Part shown: positions 26,674 through 36,135 of the stretch, piece after piece
Numbering within the stretch: the first letter of the stretch is position 1
Layout of the letters: each line of letters begins with the position of its first letter
NCBI GenBank assembly: GCA_964556755.1
Contig: CAZKXI010000006.1
Span: 1 to 64,000 of the forward strand
Reading direction: 5' to 3'
DNA from: UBA4085 sp964556755
GTDB lineage: Bacteria; Acidobacteriota; Aminicenantia; Aminicenantales; UBA4085
Length of the DNA stretch: 64,000 nt
Position numbers and translations under genes: made by a program
The notes under the pieces: generated by a model
Databases searched by the model: none
The model's input: the letters and a program-made list of their open reading frames with translations, nothing else
What the model was told of the DNA's origin: nothing

Positions 26674-27663
26674 ATGCCTTCCCTTGGCCAGGAATTGAAG
26701 CAGGCGCGCGAACGGGCCGCCATGTCCGTGGCCGAGATCGCCCGCCAGACCAAGATCAGCGCCCGCCTCCTGCAGAGCCTGGAAGACGAGCGCTTCGACC
26801 TGATGCCCGAGCCCTTCTTCGTCAAGGGGGTCCTGAAGGCCTATGTCCGAGCCGTCGGAGCCGACGAGGCCCGCTTCCTGGACCTCTACCGGGAGATCTT
26901 CCCCCCCTCCGGACCGGCCCGGGAAGCGCCCGCCGCCGCCCCGGTCAAGGAGCGCGGGAGCCGGCCGTCCGCCCAGTCCGCCCGCATCCACCGGCCCGAG
27001 CTGCAGGACTTCCGGGCCGCCGCCGGCCGGTCGGGTCAGATGCGCCGGCGCGGCCCGCGCCTTCGGCCCTGGGTCCTGGCGATCCTGGTCATCCTCCTGC
27101 TGGGCGCCGCGACCGGCCTGGTCCTCCTCTACATCCAGTCCCGATCCAAGCCGGCCCCGACTCTCCCGTCCGCCAGGCCGGAGGTCCAGGCCCCGATCCG
27201 CGCCGAGCCGCCGCCCGAGGCGTCGATCGGAGCCCCATCCGGCCTGCCCGCCGGATCGGCCGCGGGTCCGGCCGCCGGATCGCCGGCCGGTGGGAGCGCT
27301 CCGGGCGCGGGAGCCCCCGCCGCGGAGAATCTCCCCGCCGACGCTCCGCCCTCTTTCGCCGACGGGCTCAAGCTGGAGCTCCGCTTCAAGGCCGATACCT
27401 GGATCCAGGTCGCCGCCGACGGCCGCGTCGTTCTGGACGGCATCCAAGCGGCCGGCCGCACCGCGGACCTCTCGGCCGACCGGGAGTTCGTCATCCAGGT
27501 CGGCAACGCCGGCGGCGTCGACTATCTCCTCAATGGCCGGCCCGGCATCCCCTTCGGCGGGGCGGGCGCGGTGAAGACCGACATCCGGATCAACCGGGAC
27601 ACGGCGGCCGCCTTCCTCGGGCGCGGCCCCGAGCCCGGGCCCGCCCCCGAGCCGGCCCCCTAG
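26674..27663 (+). CDS. rodZ: RodZ-like cell-shape protein
   Basis: Protein of 329 residues that links MreB filaments to the wall machinery. The N-terminal helix-turn-helix has LGQELKQARERAAMSVAEIA and ends FFVKGVLKAYVRAVGADEA, the RodZ signature. A proline/alanine linker is followed by one membrane helix (VLAILVILLLGAATGLVLL, about residue 135), a second low-complexity linker, and a C-terminal beta domain (about residues 225-315) with LELRFKADTWIQVAADGRVV, as in DUF4115. A GTG at 26647 is in frame but lies inside the promoter, so ATG 26674 is preferred. Confidence 0.88.
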   Translation: MPSLGQELKQARERAAMSVAEIARQTKISARLLQSLEDERFDLMPEPFFVKGVLKAYVRAVGADEARFLDLYREIFPPSGPAREAPAAAPVKERGSRPSAQSARIHRPELQDFRAAAGRSGQMRRRGPRLRPWVLAILVILLLGAATGLVLLYIQSRSKPAPTLPSARPEVQAPIRAEPPPEASIGAPSGLPAGSAAGPAAGSPAGGSAPGAGAPAAENLPADAPPSFADGLKLELRFKADTWIQVAADGRVVLDGIQAAGRTADLSADREFVIQVGNAGGVDYLLNGRPGIPFGGAGAVKTDIRINRDTAAAFLGRGPEPGPAPEPAP

Positions 27664-27670
27664 GCCCGCC

Positions 27671-29857
27671 ATGCCGGAAACCCGCGACGTCCTGAGCCCC
27701 AAGAAACGGGGCTCGCGCGTCCTGATCTTCGTCATCCCGCTCCTGATCGTCCTCTACTTCGTCATCGACTACCTGCTCCGCCGGGTCCAGGAGTTCTCCC
27801 CGTCCAAGGCCACCGGCATCCTGCTGACCGCGCTCCAGTTCATCGTCCTGCTGCTGGCCCTCATCCTGCTGTTCGTCCTGGGCCGCAACCTGGCCCGCCT
27901 CTACCTGGAGCGCAAGCGCAAGGTGGTCGGGGCCCACTTCAAGACCAAGCTGGTCCTCTTCTTCACCGCGCTCTCGTTCATCCCGACCCTGCTGCTCTTC
28001 CTCTTCACCAGCGACCTGATCAACCGCAATATCGAGCAGTGGCTGAAGATGGACGTCAACCGGGTGCTCGAGGACACCCGGGCCGTGGCCGACGGCTTCT
28101 ACGTCACGACGTCGGAGCGGACCCTGCACTTCGCCGTCCAGCTGGAGAAGGAGATGCGGGCCCAAGGCCTGCTGGCCGAGGACAAGCGGGCCGCCCTGGA
28201 GGCCTTCGTCCGGACCAAGCTGGCCGAGTACAGGCTGGCCGAGATCGCCGTCTACCGGGGCGAAGAGGAGCTGTTCGTCTACCTGGATCCGAATCTGCCT
28301 CTGCAGGACTACAACGAGCTGAAGCTGGACAAGGTCAAGAAGACCCAGTTCGGCGTGCCGCTGGACGAGATCAAGCCCATGGGCACCGGCGAGTTCATCC
28401 GCCAGGGCGTCAGCTTCGGGCTGCCGGACGGGACGCCCTACCTGATCACTACCGGCCAGTTCCTGCCCCAGAACTACGCCCAGAAGATCAACGCCGTCAA
28501 GGCCTACTTCGACCGCTACAGCCGGGGGCGCCAGCAGAAGGACCTGACCAAGACGACCTACCAGCTGATGCTGGTCCTGGTGACGATGCTGGTCGTCTTC
28601 GCCGCCACCTGGATCGGGTTCCACCTGGCCCGCTCCATCACCGTGCCGATCGAGAAGCTGGCTCAGGCCACCCGCGAGGTGTCCCGGGGCAACCTCGGGG
28701 TTCGGGTCGAGGACCCGGCCTCGGACGAGATCGGCATCCTGATCGAGTCGTTCAACCAGATGATCGCCGACATCCAGACCGGCCAGGACCGGCTGGCCCA
28801 GAAGACGGCCGAGCAGGAGGCCCGCAAGCAGTACATCGAGACCCTGCTCAACACGGTCACCACCGGGGTGATCGCCTTGGACGGCGAGGGCCGCATCACG
28901 ACCATCAATCCCTCGGCCCGCGACATGCTGTCGCTGCACGCCGCGGCCGAAGTGGCCGGCAAGCCCTACCGCGAAGTCCTTCGCCACGCCCGCTACGCCG
29001 AGCTGGCCCAGGGCATCGAGGCCGGGATGAAGGCCCGCTACCGGATCTCGGACCGCGAGATCACCTTCCCTCTCGACGGCCAGCAGCTGACCCTGGCCCT
29101 GACGCTGTCGCCGCTCAAGACGCCGGGCGGGGGCTTCAGCGGCCTCCTGGTCGCGCTGGACGACCTGTCGCAGCTGATCATGGGCCAGAAGGTGGCCGCC
29201 TGGAAGGAAGTCGCCCAGCGGGTGGCCCACGAGATCAAGAACCCGCTGACGCCCATCCAGCTGAACGCCGAGCGGATCCTCAAGAACCTGGGCCGCTCCG
29301 AGCCGGCCGACCCGGCCGCCCTGCAGGAAGGGGCCCGAGTCATCATCCAGGAAGCCCAGACGATCAAGGCCCTGGTCGACGAGTTCTCCGAGTTTGCCCG
29401 CCTGCCCAAGCTCAACCTCCAGCCGGCCTCCCTGGCCGAGATCATCGACCAGGCCGCGGCTCTCTTCCGGCCCATCTTCGCCGACGTGGCCTTCGAGGTC
29501 GTCATCGATCCGGACGTGCCCGCCCGCCAGCCGCTGGACCCCGAGCCGATGAAGCGGGTCTTCATCAACCTCTTCGACAACGCTATTGACGCCATGTCCA
29601 AAAAAGGTAAAATCCTCGTCCGCGCCGGCTTCGACCGCGAGACCCGGTTGGTCAAGGTCGAGATCGAGGACACCGGCCCCGGCATCGCGGTCGAGGACAA
29701 GGACAAGCTCTTCCTGCCCCGCTTCTCGACCAAGAAGAAGGGCACCGGACTCGGGCTGGCCATCGTAGCCCAGATCATGAAAGAGCACAGCGGCACCATC
29801 GACGTGCGCAACGTCAAACCCCATGGCGCCTGCTTCACCCTCCACCTACCCGCATGA
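27671..29857 (+). CDS. ntrY: NtrY-like membrane sensor histidine kinase
   Basis: Sensor of 728 residues. Two or three N-terminal helices (about 15-125) lead to an extracytoplasmic domain (about 130-290) and another helix, then HAMP (RSITVPIEKLAQATREVSRG), a PAS domain (TVTTGVIALDGEGRITTINP), the phosphoacceptor HEIKNPLTPIQLNAERI and an ATPase domain with NLFDNAIDAM, DTGPGIA and GTGLGLAIV. NtrY systems respond to nitrogen, redox or envelope state. It is coupled to the regulator by a four-base overlap. The start lies eight bases after rodZ. Confidence 0.92.
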   Translation: MPETRDVLSPKKRGSRVLIFVIPLLIVLYFVIDYLLRRVQEFSPSKATGILLTALQFIVLLLALILLFVLGRNLARLYLERKRKVVGAHFKTKLVLFFTALSFIPTLLLFLFTSDLINRNIEQWLKMDVNRVLEDTRAVADGFYVTTSERTLHFAVQLEKEMRAQGLLAEDKRAALEAFVRTKLAEYRLAEIAVYRGEEELFVYLDPNLPLQDYNELKLDKVKKTQFGVPLDEIKPMGTGEFIRQGVSFGLPDGTPYLITTGQFLPQNYAQKINAVKAYFDRYSRGRQQKDLTKTTYQLMLVLVTMLVVFAATWIGFHLARSITVPIEKLAQATREVSRGNLGVRVEDPASDEIGILIESFNQMIADIQTGQDRLAQKTAEQEARKQYIETLLNTVTTGVIALDGEGRITTINPSARDMLSLHAAAEVAGKPYREVLRHARYAELAQGIEAGMKARYRISDREITFPLDGQQLTLALTLSPLKTPGGGFSGLLVALDDLSQLIMGQKVAAWKEVAQRVAHEIKNPLTPIQLNAERILKNLGRSEPADPAALQEGARVIIQEAQTIKALVDEFSEFARLPKLNLQPASLAEIIDQAAALFRPIFADVAFEVVIDPDVPARQPLDPEPMKRVFINLFDNAIDAMSKKGKILVRAGFDRETRLVKVEIEDTGPGIAVEDKDKLFLPRFSTKKKGTGLGLAIVAQIMKEHSGTIDVRNVKPHGACFTLHLPA

Positions 29858-31215
29858 GCCAAGACAAGATCCTGATCATCGACGACGAGGCGAGCATCCG
29901 CTCCTCCCTGCAGGGCATCCTCGAGGACGAGGGCTACGCGGTCAAGACCGCGGCCTCCGGCGAGGAGGGCCTGGCCGCCCTCCAGAAGGGCGCTTTCGGC
30001 CTGATCCTGCTCGACATCTGGCTGCCCGAGATGAACGGCCTGGACGTCCTGCGCCGGGTCCGGATGATGGACGCCCCCCCCCAGGTCGTGGTCATCTCCG
30101 GCCACGGCACGGTCGAGACGGCGGTCAAGGCCACCAAGCTGGGGGCCTTCGACTTCCTGGAGAAGCCGTTGACCTTGGAGAAGGTGGTCCTGACCGTCCA
30201 GAACGCGCTCCGCCAGCAGAAGCTGGAGGAAGAGAACCTCCAGCTGCGGGAGAAGACGCGGGCCCGGACCCACCTGGTGGGCCGGAGCCCGGCCATCAGC
30301 AAGCTGCGCGAGGAGATCAAGAAGGCCGCCCCGACCGACGGGCGGGTCCTGCTGACGGGCGAGAACGGGACCGGCAAGGAGCTCATCGCCCGCCTCATCC
30401 ACGACCAGAGCCTGCGCCGCGACAAGAGGTTCGTGGAGATCAACTGCGCGGCCATCCCCGACGAGATGATCGAGGCGGAGCTGTTCGGGGCTATCAAGGG
30501 CGCCGCGCCGCACGCGGTCAAGGACAAGATGGGCAAGCTGCTCCAGGCCGACGGCGGGACCCTCTTCCTGGACGAGGTCGGGGACATGAGCCTGCGGACC
30601 CAGGCCAAGCTGGTCAAGGCCCTCATCGAGCAGTCCTTCGAGCCGGTCGGGTCGAACGACCCGGTCTCCTTCGACACCCGGATCATCGCCGCCTCGACCA
30701 AGTCCATCAAGGACCTGATCGGCAAGGCCCGCTTCCGGGAGGACCTCTACTTCAAGCTCAACGTCATCCCCATGTTCATCCCGCCGCTGCGGGAGCGGAC
30801 CGAGGACATCCCGCCGCTGATCGACCACTTCCTGCAGGCCTTCGCCGCGGAGTACGGCAAGAAGCCCAAGTCCATGCACCCCGAGGCCCTCAAGGCCTTC
30901 CTCAACTACTCCTGGCCGGGCAACGTCAGCGAAGTCATGAACGTCATCGAGCGCTTCGTCATCCTGGTCGAGGAGGAGGAGATCGGCGCCTCGCACCTGG
31001 CCCTGCTGGTCGAGACGCGCGAGCGCGAGACGGGGGCCGGCCTGCCCGCCCCCGCCCCGCTGGCCGAGGCCCTGGAGCAGTTCGAGCGGACGACCCTGCA
31101 CCGGGTCCTGCTGCGGACCAAGTGGGACCTGGCCAAGGCCGCGGCCGAGCTGGACATGACGCCGGAGGCGGTCCAGGCCCGGATCAAGGCCCTCCACATC
31201 ACCTTCAACGAGTGA
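29854..31215 (+). CDS. ntrX: NtrX-like AAA+ response regulator with altered sigma-54 loop
   Basis: Regulator of 453 residues. The receiver (1-120) has IIDDEASIRSSL and the phosphoacceptor Asp in LILLDIWLPEMNG. The AAA+ domain has Walker A TGENGTGKE and Walker B GGTLFLDEVGDM. The sigma-54 contact motif GAFTGA is replaced by GAIKGA (residues 212-217), and the loop after it is shortened and changed (AAPHAVKDKMG). The C-terminal Fis-type helix-turn-helix (ALEQFERTTLHRVLL, AAAELDMTPEAVQARI) is intact. It may bind DNA and repress or activate without sigma-54. Confidence 0.92.
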   Translation: MSQDKILIIDDEASIRSSLQGILEDEGYAVKTAASGEEGLAALQKGAFGLILLDIWLPEMNGLDVLRRVRMMDAPPQVVVISGHGTVETAVKATKLGAFDFLEKPLTLEKVVLTVQNALRQQKLEEENLQLREKTRARTHLVGRSPAISKLREEIKKAAPTDGRVLLTGENGTGKELIARLIHDQSLRRDKRFVEINCAAIPDEMIEAELFGAIKGAAPHAVKDKMGKLLQADGGTLFLDEVGDMSLRTQAKLVKALIEQSFEPVGSNDPVSFDTRIIAASTKSIKDLIGKARFREDLYFKLNVIPMFIPPLRERTEDIPPLIDHFLQAFAAEYGKKPKSMHPEALKAFLNYSWPGNVSEVMNVIERFVILVEEEEIGASHLALLVETRERETGAGLPAPAPLAEALEQFERTTLHRVLLRTKWDLAKAAAELDMTPEAVQARIKALHITFNE

Positions 31216-31233
31216 GGGCGGGGAAGCCCCGCC

Positions 31234-31974
31234 ATGCCCGCCGACCAGGCCGAAGCCATCACCCTGCGGACCTCGCCGATCGGGGACCAGGACAAGCTCT
31301 GCTCCTTCCTGACCCGGGACAAGGGCCTGCTGCGCGGCGTGGCCAAAGGGGCCCGCAAGTTCGGCAACCGCTTCGCCTCCTGCCTGGAGCCGATGTCCCA
31401 CGTCCGGGTCTTCTTCTACGAGAAGGAGCGCCGCGACCTGGTCACCGTCAGCAACGCCGACCTGGTCGAGTCCTTCTTCGACGTCCAGACCGATCCCCAG
31501 ACGAGCTGCCTGCTGGCCTATTTCGCCGAGCTGGTCGAGGAGTTCGCCCCGTCCCGGAGTCGAGAGGAGACGCTCTTCCGCCTGCTGCTGGCCGTGCTGC
31601 AGGCGCTGCGGGACAAGGGCCGGCCGGACCTGCTGGGCGCCTACTTCGAGGCCTGGCTGCTGCGAATCAACGGCATCCTGCCCGAGGTCGGCCGCTGCAA
31701 GGCCTGCCGCAGGGCCGTGGCCGAGGCCGAGGCGGCCTGGCTGTCGCCGCGCCGCGACGGGATCTACTGCGCGGCCTGCGCCCCGTCCCGCAAGGAGGCC
31801 GTGGGGCCGGCGATGGCCTCGTTCCTGGCCTGGGCCCGGAAGAATCCTCCGCCCAAGGAGCCGCTCGAGGAGTTCGGCCCGGAGGCGCTGCGCCCGATCC
31901 GGGCCGCCCTGCAGGCCATGATCGTCTTCCACCTGGAGCGCGAGCCCCGCACCCTGCGCCACATCCGAGGCTGA
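31234..31974 (+). CDS. recO: DNA repair protein RecO
   Basis: Recombination mediator of 246 residues that helps load RecA at single-stranded gaps. The N-terminal OB fold has LRTSPIGDQDKLCSFLTRDKG and VAKGARKFGNRF; the helical domain holds a zinc knuckle with CKACRRA and YCAACAP. It lies 19 bases after the regulator, so it may share the transcript. It ends face to face with the UbiA-family gene. Confidence 0.93.
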   Translation: MPADQAEAITLRTSPIGDQDKLCSFLTRDKGLLRGVAKGARKFGNRFASCLEPMSHVRVFFYEKERRDLVTVSNADLVESFFDVQTDPQTSCLLAYFAELVEEFAPSRSREETLFRLLLAVLQALRDKGRPDLLGAYFEAWLLRINGILPEVGRCKACRRAVAEAEAAWLSPRRDGIYCAACAPSRKEAVGPAMASFLAWARKNPPPKEPLEEFGPEALRPIRAALQAMIVFHLEREPRTLRHIRG

Positions 31975-32841
31975 TCAGAGGTAGATGAGGGCGGCGGAGA
32001 CGCCGATCCAGAGGGCGATGGCGAGGAGGAAGGGCCGGTCCTTGACGATCATCTCCTCCGGCGTCCCACCCTCGCCCCGGCGGTAAACCAGGTAAAGGTA
32101 GCGGAAGATCCCGTACAGGACGAAGGGCGCGGACCACAGCAGGCGCCCGGAGCCGAAACGCTCCCCGGTGGCCTCGTCCATGACGTACAAGGCATAGGCC
32201 ACGGTCGTGGCCGAGGTCACGACGGCCACCATCTGGTCCAGGAGGGCCGGCGTGTACTCGCGCAGGACGGCCCGATGCTCTCCGCCCCGCTCTTCCAACA
32301 GCATCAGCTCATGCCGCCGCTTGCCGACCGCGACCAGCAGGGCCAGAAGGCTCGTGCAGACCAGCAGCCAGGAGGACGGGGCGACGTCCGCCGCGAAGCC
32401 CCCCGCCGCCACTCTCAGGACGAAGCCGGATGCGACAAGGAAGACATCCAGGATGACCACCCTCTTGAGGGCCAGGGAATAAGCCGCCTGGAGAAGGACA
32501 TAGGTCGCGGCGGCCAGCAGGAGGCGCCGGTCCAGGAAAGCCGCGGCCGCCAGCCCGACCGCGCCCAGGACGGCGGCCCATGCCCAAGCCGTGCCCGGAC
32601 GCAGTCGGCCCGCCGCGATCGGCCGCCGGGCCTTCCTCGGATGGGCCCGGTCGGCCTCCGCGTCCAGGATGTCGTTGACCAGGTAGAGGGCGCCCGAGAG
32701 GACGCAGAAGACGCCGAAGGCCGCGGCCGTGCGCAGGGCCGGCTCCGGCCGGAAGAGGACCCGGCCGAAGAGCGGCGCGGCGAAGACGAAGAAGTTCTTG
32801 ATCCACTGCCCGGGCCGGAGCGAGACGATCAGGTCCTTCAT
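31975..32841 (-). CDS. UbiA-family prenyltransferase (decaprenyl-phosphate phosphoribosyltransferase-like)
   Basis: Membrane enzyme of 288 residues with about eight helices. The first acidic motif NDILDAEADRAHPRKARRP and the start SLRPGQWIKNFFVFAAPLFG match the DPPR-synthase branch of UbiA proteins, which transfers phosphoribose to a polyprenyl phosphate for arabinose sugars, more than the quinone branch. The second motif, near YALYVMDEATGERFG, is less acidic than in quinone enzymes. No DprE partners are present. A small membrane protein lies just upstream on the same strand. Confidence 0.82.
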   Translation of the reverse strand: MKDLIVSLRPGQWIKNFFVFAAPLFGRVLFRPEPALRTAAAFGVFCVLSGALYLVNDILDAEADRAHPRKARRPIAAGRLRPGTAWAWAAVLGAVGLAAAAFLDRRLLLAAATYVLLQAAYSLALKRVVILDVFLVASGFVLRVAAGGFAADVAPSSWLLVCTSLLALLVAVGKRRHELMLLEERGGEHRAVLREYTPALLDQMVAVVTSATTVAYALYVMDEATGERFGSGRLLWSAPFVLYGIFRYLYLVYRRGEGGTPEEMIVKDRPFLLAIALWIGVSAALIYL

Positions 32842-32856
32842 GCCCGTCCCCGGGGC

Positions 32857-33213
32857 TCAGAACTCGACGTCCCCCCCGGTATAGGTCCCGGCGTTCTTGT
32901 TGAGGTAGAGGGCCAGGATCCGGATCAGCATGAAGATGATGCCGCCGGCCATGATCGTGGTGTAGACCGAAAGAAGAAGCCAGTTCAGCCGCGTCCGGGC
33001 CTTGGACAGCTCGGTCGGGAAGAGCAGGTCGAAGAAGGTCTTGCCGAAGATCAGGATGAGCAGGGTGACCCCAAGGGCCGAGCGGGTGAAGTATTCCCCG
33101 GATTTCAGGGGCGTGATGACCTCGAAGATCAGGGGATAGAGGAGCCACAGGGTGACGGCCCAATAGGCGACCAGGAAGACCGTCTTCCATGTCTTTTTGC
33201 TGATCTTTGCCAC
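32857..33213 (-). CDS. Small membrane protein, three helices
   Basis: Protein of 118 residues starting MAKISKKTWK with three membrane segments (VFLVAYWAVTLWLLYPLIF, ALGVTLLILIFGKTFFDLLF, LLSVYTTIMAGGIIFMLIRI). I recognise no family. It stops 15 bases before the UbiA-type gene, so the pair is probably one transcript and may serve the same lipid-linked sugar pathway. Confidence 0.7.
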   Translation of the reverse strand: MAKISKKTWKTVFLVAYWAVTLWLLYPLIFEVITPLKSGEYFTRSALGVTLLILIFGKTFFDLLFPTELSKARTRLNWLLLSVYTTIMAGGIIFMLIRILALYLNKNAGTYTGGDVEF

Positions 33214-33298
33214 GGCTTCCTCCCTCGACCGCGCCTACGATAAACCGCCCTCCGGCCGGAGTCAATCTCTTTTTCCCGGTCCGGCCGGCCGATTCGGC

Positions 33299-33327
33299 TT
33301 GAACCCCGCCGGAACATGGGGTATACC
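33299..33327 (+). promoter_or_regulatory. Promoter of the MFS-lipid kinase operon
   Basis: TTGAAC (33299-33304), 17-bp spacer, TATACC (33322-33327). The start codon at 33348 has no ribosome site, and the predicted leader is about 14 bases. Confidence 0.5.
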
Positions 33328-33347
33328 TCACCTGACCGCCGAAGCCC

Positions 33348-34700
33348 ATGTTCCATCCTAACGACGCCCGCCCCGTGCCGTTTCTTCCCCTGGCGGCCGG
33401 GCTTCTGCCCGTATTCGCCGAGCCGGCCCTCCTTGGCCCCTTTCTCGATCCGCTCCTGGCGGAATTCTTCGGCTCGGCCCGCAGCATCGTCCCGCTGGGG
33501 TGGGTCGGCTTCGCCGCCACGGCCGTTTCGGCCCTGGCCATGATCGCGGCCGGAATCCTCTCGGACCGCGGGGCCCGCCTGCGCTTCTGCTCGGGAGGGG
33601 CGGCCCTGGCCGGCGCGGCCGCGGTCTTGACGATCCTGGTCCCATCCGGTCCCGCCGGCTACCCCGTCTTCTTCGCCCTGCGGGCCTTAGCCGGCCTGGG
33701 GACCGGCGCCTTCGTCCCGGCCGCGTTCTCCCTGGCCGCCGACACGGTCCCCGCCGGCCGCCGGGGCACGGCCTTCGGTCTGATGTCCGTGGCCATGTTG
33801 ATCGGCCGCCTGACCGGATTCGGCCTGGCCGGATCGCTCGCCGGTCGCTGGCGGACGGCTTACCTCGTCGTCGGAGCGGCCGGGCTGGCCGCCGCCGCCC
33901 TCCTGGCCGTCTACCGGGACCCCGCTCGAGGCGGCCGCGAAGAGGAGCTGCGGGGGGCCCTCCTGGAGGGCGCCCGCTACGACTTCCGCATCTCCAAGGC
34001 CGACATCGCCGTCCTGGCCCGGAACCGGAGCAACGCCTGGCTGGTCCTCAATTTCGTCGACGTCATCCCGGGTTCCATCGTCCTTTTCCTGATCTTCAAG
34101 TACATGAAGGAGATCCACAACGTCGAGGCCGGCTCGGTCAACATGATGCTCCTGGCGGTCTTCGCCGCCGGCGCGGCCGGGGCCCTGGTCTTCGGCCGGC
34201 TGGGGGATTGGGGCTTCCGCCGCGACAAGCGGGCCAAGGCGCTGACGGCCCTGTTCTGCAACGTCGTCCCCATCCTCTTCATGGTCCTCTTCTTGGCCAG
34301 CCGGGCCCGGGCGCCCGAATCGGGAGGCTGGCAGGCCGCCCTGGCCGCGCCCGGGATGCTGGGGCTGGTCCTGACCGTGGCCGCGGCCCTCTTCGTCAAC
34401 CAGGGCGTCAATCCCAACTGGTACGGCACGCTGGCCGACATCAACCTGCCCGAGCACCGCGGCACGATGGTCTCGCTGGCCTCGGTCATGGACCTGGCCG
34501 GCAACGCCCTCGGCCCGCTCATCGCCTCCTACGCCGCGGCCCTCTGGGATCTGCGGACGGCCATGGGCACCGTGCTCGTCTTCTGGGCCATCAATACCGT
34601 CTTTTGGATACCGGTCGTCCGGAGCGTCAGGGGGGATATCGAGCGGTCCCGGGCCTTGCTCCAAGAGCGGGCCGCGGGCATGCGGAAGGAGCCGACATGA
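33348..34700 (+). CDS. MFS transporter
   Basis: Major facilitator of 450 residues with twelve helices. Between helices 2 and 3 it has the GxLSDRxGxR motif as GILSDRGARLRF, and the second half repeats a version as GRLGDWGFRRDKRAK. ALAGLGTGAFVPAAFSLAAD marks helix 4. The central loop (about residues 185-230) is long and charged. The late segment GTLADINLPEHRGTMVSLASV is like sugar-phosphate and peptide antiporter relatives. The stop overlaps the lipid kinase start, so a lipid-linked or envelope substrate is possible. Confidence 0.85.
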   Translation: MFHPNDARPVPFLPLAAGLLPVFAEPALLGPFLDPLLAEFFGSARSIVPLGWVGFAATAVSALAMIAAGILSDRGARLRFCSGGAALAGAAAVLTILVPSGPAGYPVFFALRALAGLGTGAFVPAAFSLAADTVPAGRRGTAFGLMSVAMLIGRLTGFGLAGSLAGRWRTAYLVVGAAGLAAAALLAVYRDPARGGREEELRGALLEGARYDFRISKADIAVLARNRSNAWLVLNFVDVIPGSIVLFLIFKYMKEIHNVEAGSVNMMLLAVFAAGAAGALVFGRLGDWGFRRDKRAKALTALFCNVVPILFMVLFLASRARAPESGGWQAALAAPGMLGLVLTVAAALFVNQGVNPNWYGTLADINLPEHRGTMVSLASVMDLAGNALGPLIASYAAALWDLRTAMGTVLVFWAINTVFWIPVVRSVRGDIERSRALLQERAAGMRKEPT

Positions 34701-35653
34701 CGGACGCGCGAGGACCCCTGACCATCCTGCTCAACCCTTCCGCCGGCGGAGGGCTGGCCCGCCGGAATCAGGCCCGCCTGGAGGACGAGCTCCGCCGCCT
34801 GCAGATCGCCTATTCCCTAATCGTCACCCAGAGCGAGGACCATCTGCGCGAGATGACCCGCAAGCTGGCCGGGGCCGGCCCCACCGACCGCGTCCTGGTG
34901 GGCGCCGGAGGCGATTCGACCTTCCAGATCATGGCCAGCGAGATCCTGGCCGTCCGCCAAGACGCGCCGGCTCCAATCCTGGGCCTGATCGGGCTCGGCT
35001 CGTCCAACGACATTCCGGCCGCCTTCGGATTGGCCGGCCTGGAAGAGGCCTGCCGGACGCTCCGTGACGGTCGCGTCCGCGACATCGACGCCGGATGGGT
35101 CCTCAAGGACGGCCGCGAGGCCGGCTGCTTCATGGGCCAGGCCAATGTCGGGCTGGGGGCGGCGGTCAACCGCTTCGTCTTCGACCTGGCCGGAAGGCGC
35201 CCCGCTTGGGCCCGCCGCCAGACGCTGGCCGGAGTGGCCGGCATCCGCTCGGCCTACCGGGCCAAGGACGTCCCCGTCCGGCTGTCTATCGATTGGAACG
35301 GCGGATCGATCGAGGGTCCCTTGACCATCGCCGTCTTCGCCAACACGAAAGTCTGGGCCACGGGGCGGATCATAGCCCCCGGGGCCGATCCCGGCGACGG
35401 GCGGCTGGACGCCTGCCTGATCGGGCCCTGCAGCATGCGCCGGCTGGCCCGTCTCTACGCCTTGACCAAGACGGGGGCCCATGTCGGCCAGCCCGAGGTC
35501 CGGATCATCCGGGCCCCCGAATTCACCCTTCGGACGGATACCCGCCTGGACGTCCAGACCGACGGGGAGATCATCGAGGGCACCCCGAGCGGCGCCCCGC
35601 GGACCATCACCTTCCGGGCCCTGCCGGGAGCTCTGCGGGTTCTGGCGCCGTGA
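34697..35653 (+). CDS. Diacylglycerol/lipid kinase family protein
   Basis: Lipid kinase-like protein of 318 residues. Family blocks are LTILLNPSAGGGLARRNQ, VLVGAGGDSTFQIM (GGDGT in most members, GGDST here), LIGLGSSNDIPAAFGL and, late, DACLIGPCSM and VQTDGEII. It probably phosphorylates diacylglycerol, a sphingoid base or an undecaprenol-like lipid at the membrane. The ATG overlaps the MFS stop. The changed third residue of the phosphate loop is worth noting but does not rule out activity. Confidence 0.88.
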   Translation: MTDARGPLTILLNPSAGGGLARRNQARLEDELRRLQIAYSLIVTQSEDHLREMTRKLAGAGPTDRVLVGAGGDSTFQIMASEILAVRQDAPAPILGLIGLGSSNDIPAAFGLAGLEEACRTLRDGRVRDIDAGWVLKDGREAGCFMGQANVGLGAAVNRFVFDLAGRRPAWARRQTLAGVAGIRSAYRAKDVPVRLSIDWNGGSIEGPLTIAVFANTKVWATGRIIAPGADPGDGRLDACLIGPCSMRRLARLYALTKTGAHVGQPEVRIIRAPEFTLRTDTRLDVQTDGEIIEGTPSGAPRTITFRALPGALRVLAP

Positions 35654-36135
35654 CCTTCGACGGGCCGGACGGGCTGCGCTTCGACCTGGACCGGTCGAGC
35701 CCCTTCTTCTTCAAGTGCCAGCGCTGCCGGGCCTGCTGCAACAACAAGCGGATCGTCCCCGATGACGGGGAGGTCGCGCGAATGGCCGGGCGGATGGGCC
35801 TCTCCGCCGAGGAGACGCGGGCCCGCTTTCTGGATCCCGACGACGGGACGATCCGGCTGAAGCCGGACGGGGATTGCGTCTTCCTGGATGAGCGCGGCTG
35901 CGGCATCCATCCGGTCCGACCGCTGGTCTGCCGGCTCTTCCCGCTGGGGCTCGTCCGGGGCGAGGACGGCCGGGAGCGATTCAGCCTGATGCCGCTTCAT
36001 CCCGACTGCGTCGGCTACCTCGGAGAAGAGGGCACGGTAGCCTCCTATCTTCAATCCGAGGGAGCGGGAGGCGGGAATCCGGCCAAGCCGCCGGCCGGCA
36101 TCGTGCGCGCGGAGGAAGGGGACGAGCGCCCGTGA
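35650..36135 (+). CDS. YkgJ-type cysteine-cluster protein
   Basis: Protein of 161 residues with the zinc- or iron-chelating CxxCxxCC pattern, here CQRCRACCNN near residue 24, then CVFLDERGCGIHPVRPLVCRLFPLG and HPDC, as in the CxxCxxCC/YkgJ family. Members bind a metal, but their job is unknown. It starts at GTG in a GTGA overlap with the lipid kinase, so the MFS, kinase and this gene form one operon. Confidence 0.85.
   Translation: MTFDGPDGLRFDLDRSSPFFFKCQRCRACCNNKRIVPDDGEVARMAGRMGLSAEETRARFLDPDDGTIRLKPDGDCVFLDERGCGIHPVRPLVCRLFPLGLVRGEDGRERFSLMPLHPDCVGYLGEEGTVASYLQSEGAGGGNPAKPPAGIVRAEEGDERP

Noticed and set aside
27590..31962. Very long minus-strand frames (751 and 974 residues) opposite ntrY and ntrX
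   Set aside because: They are shadows of the plus-strand kinase and regulator; no domain is recognisable and no ribosome site is present.
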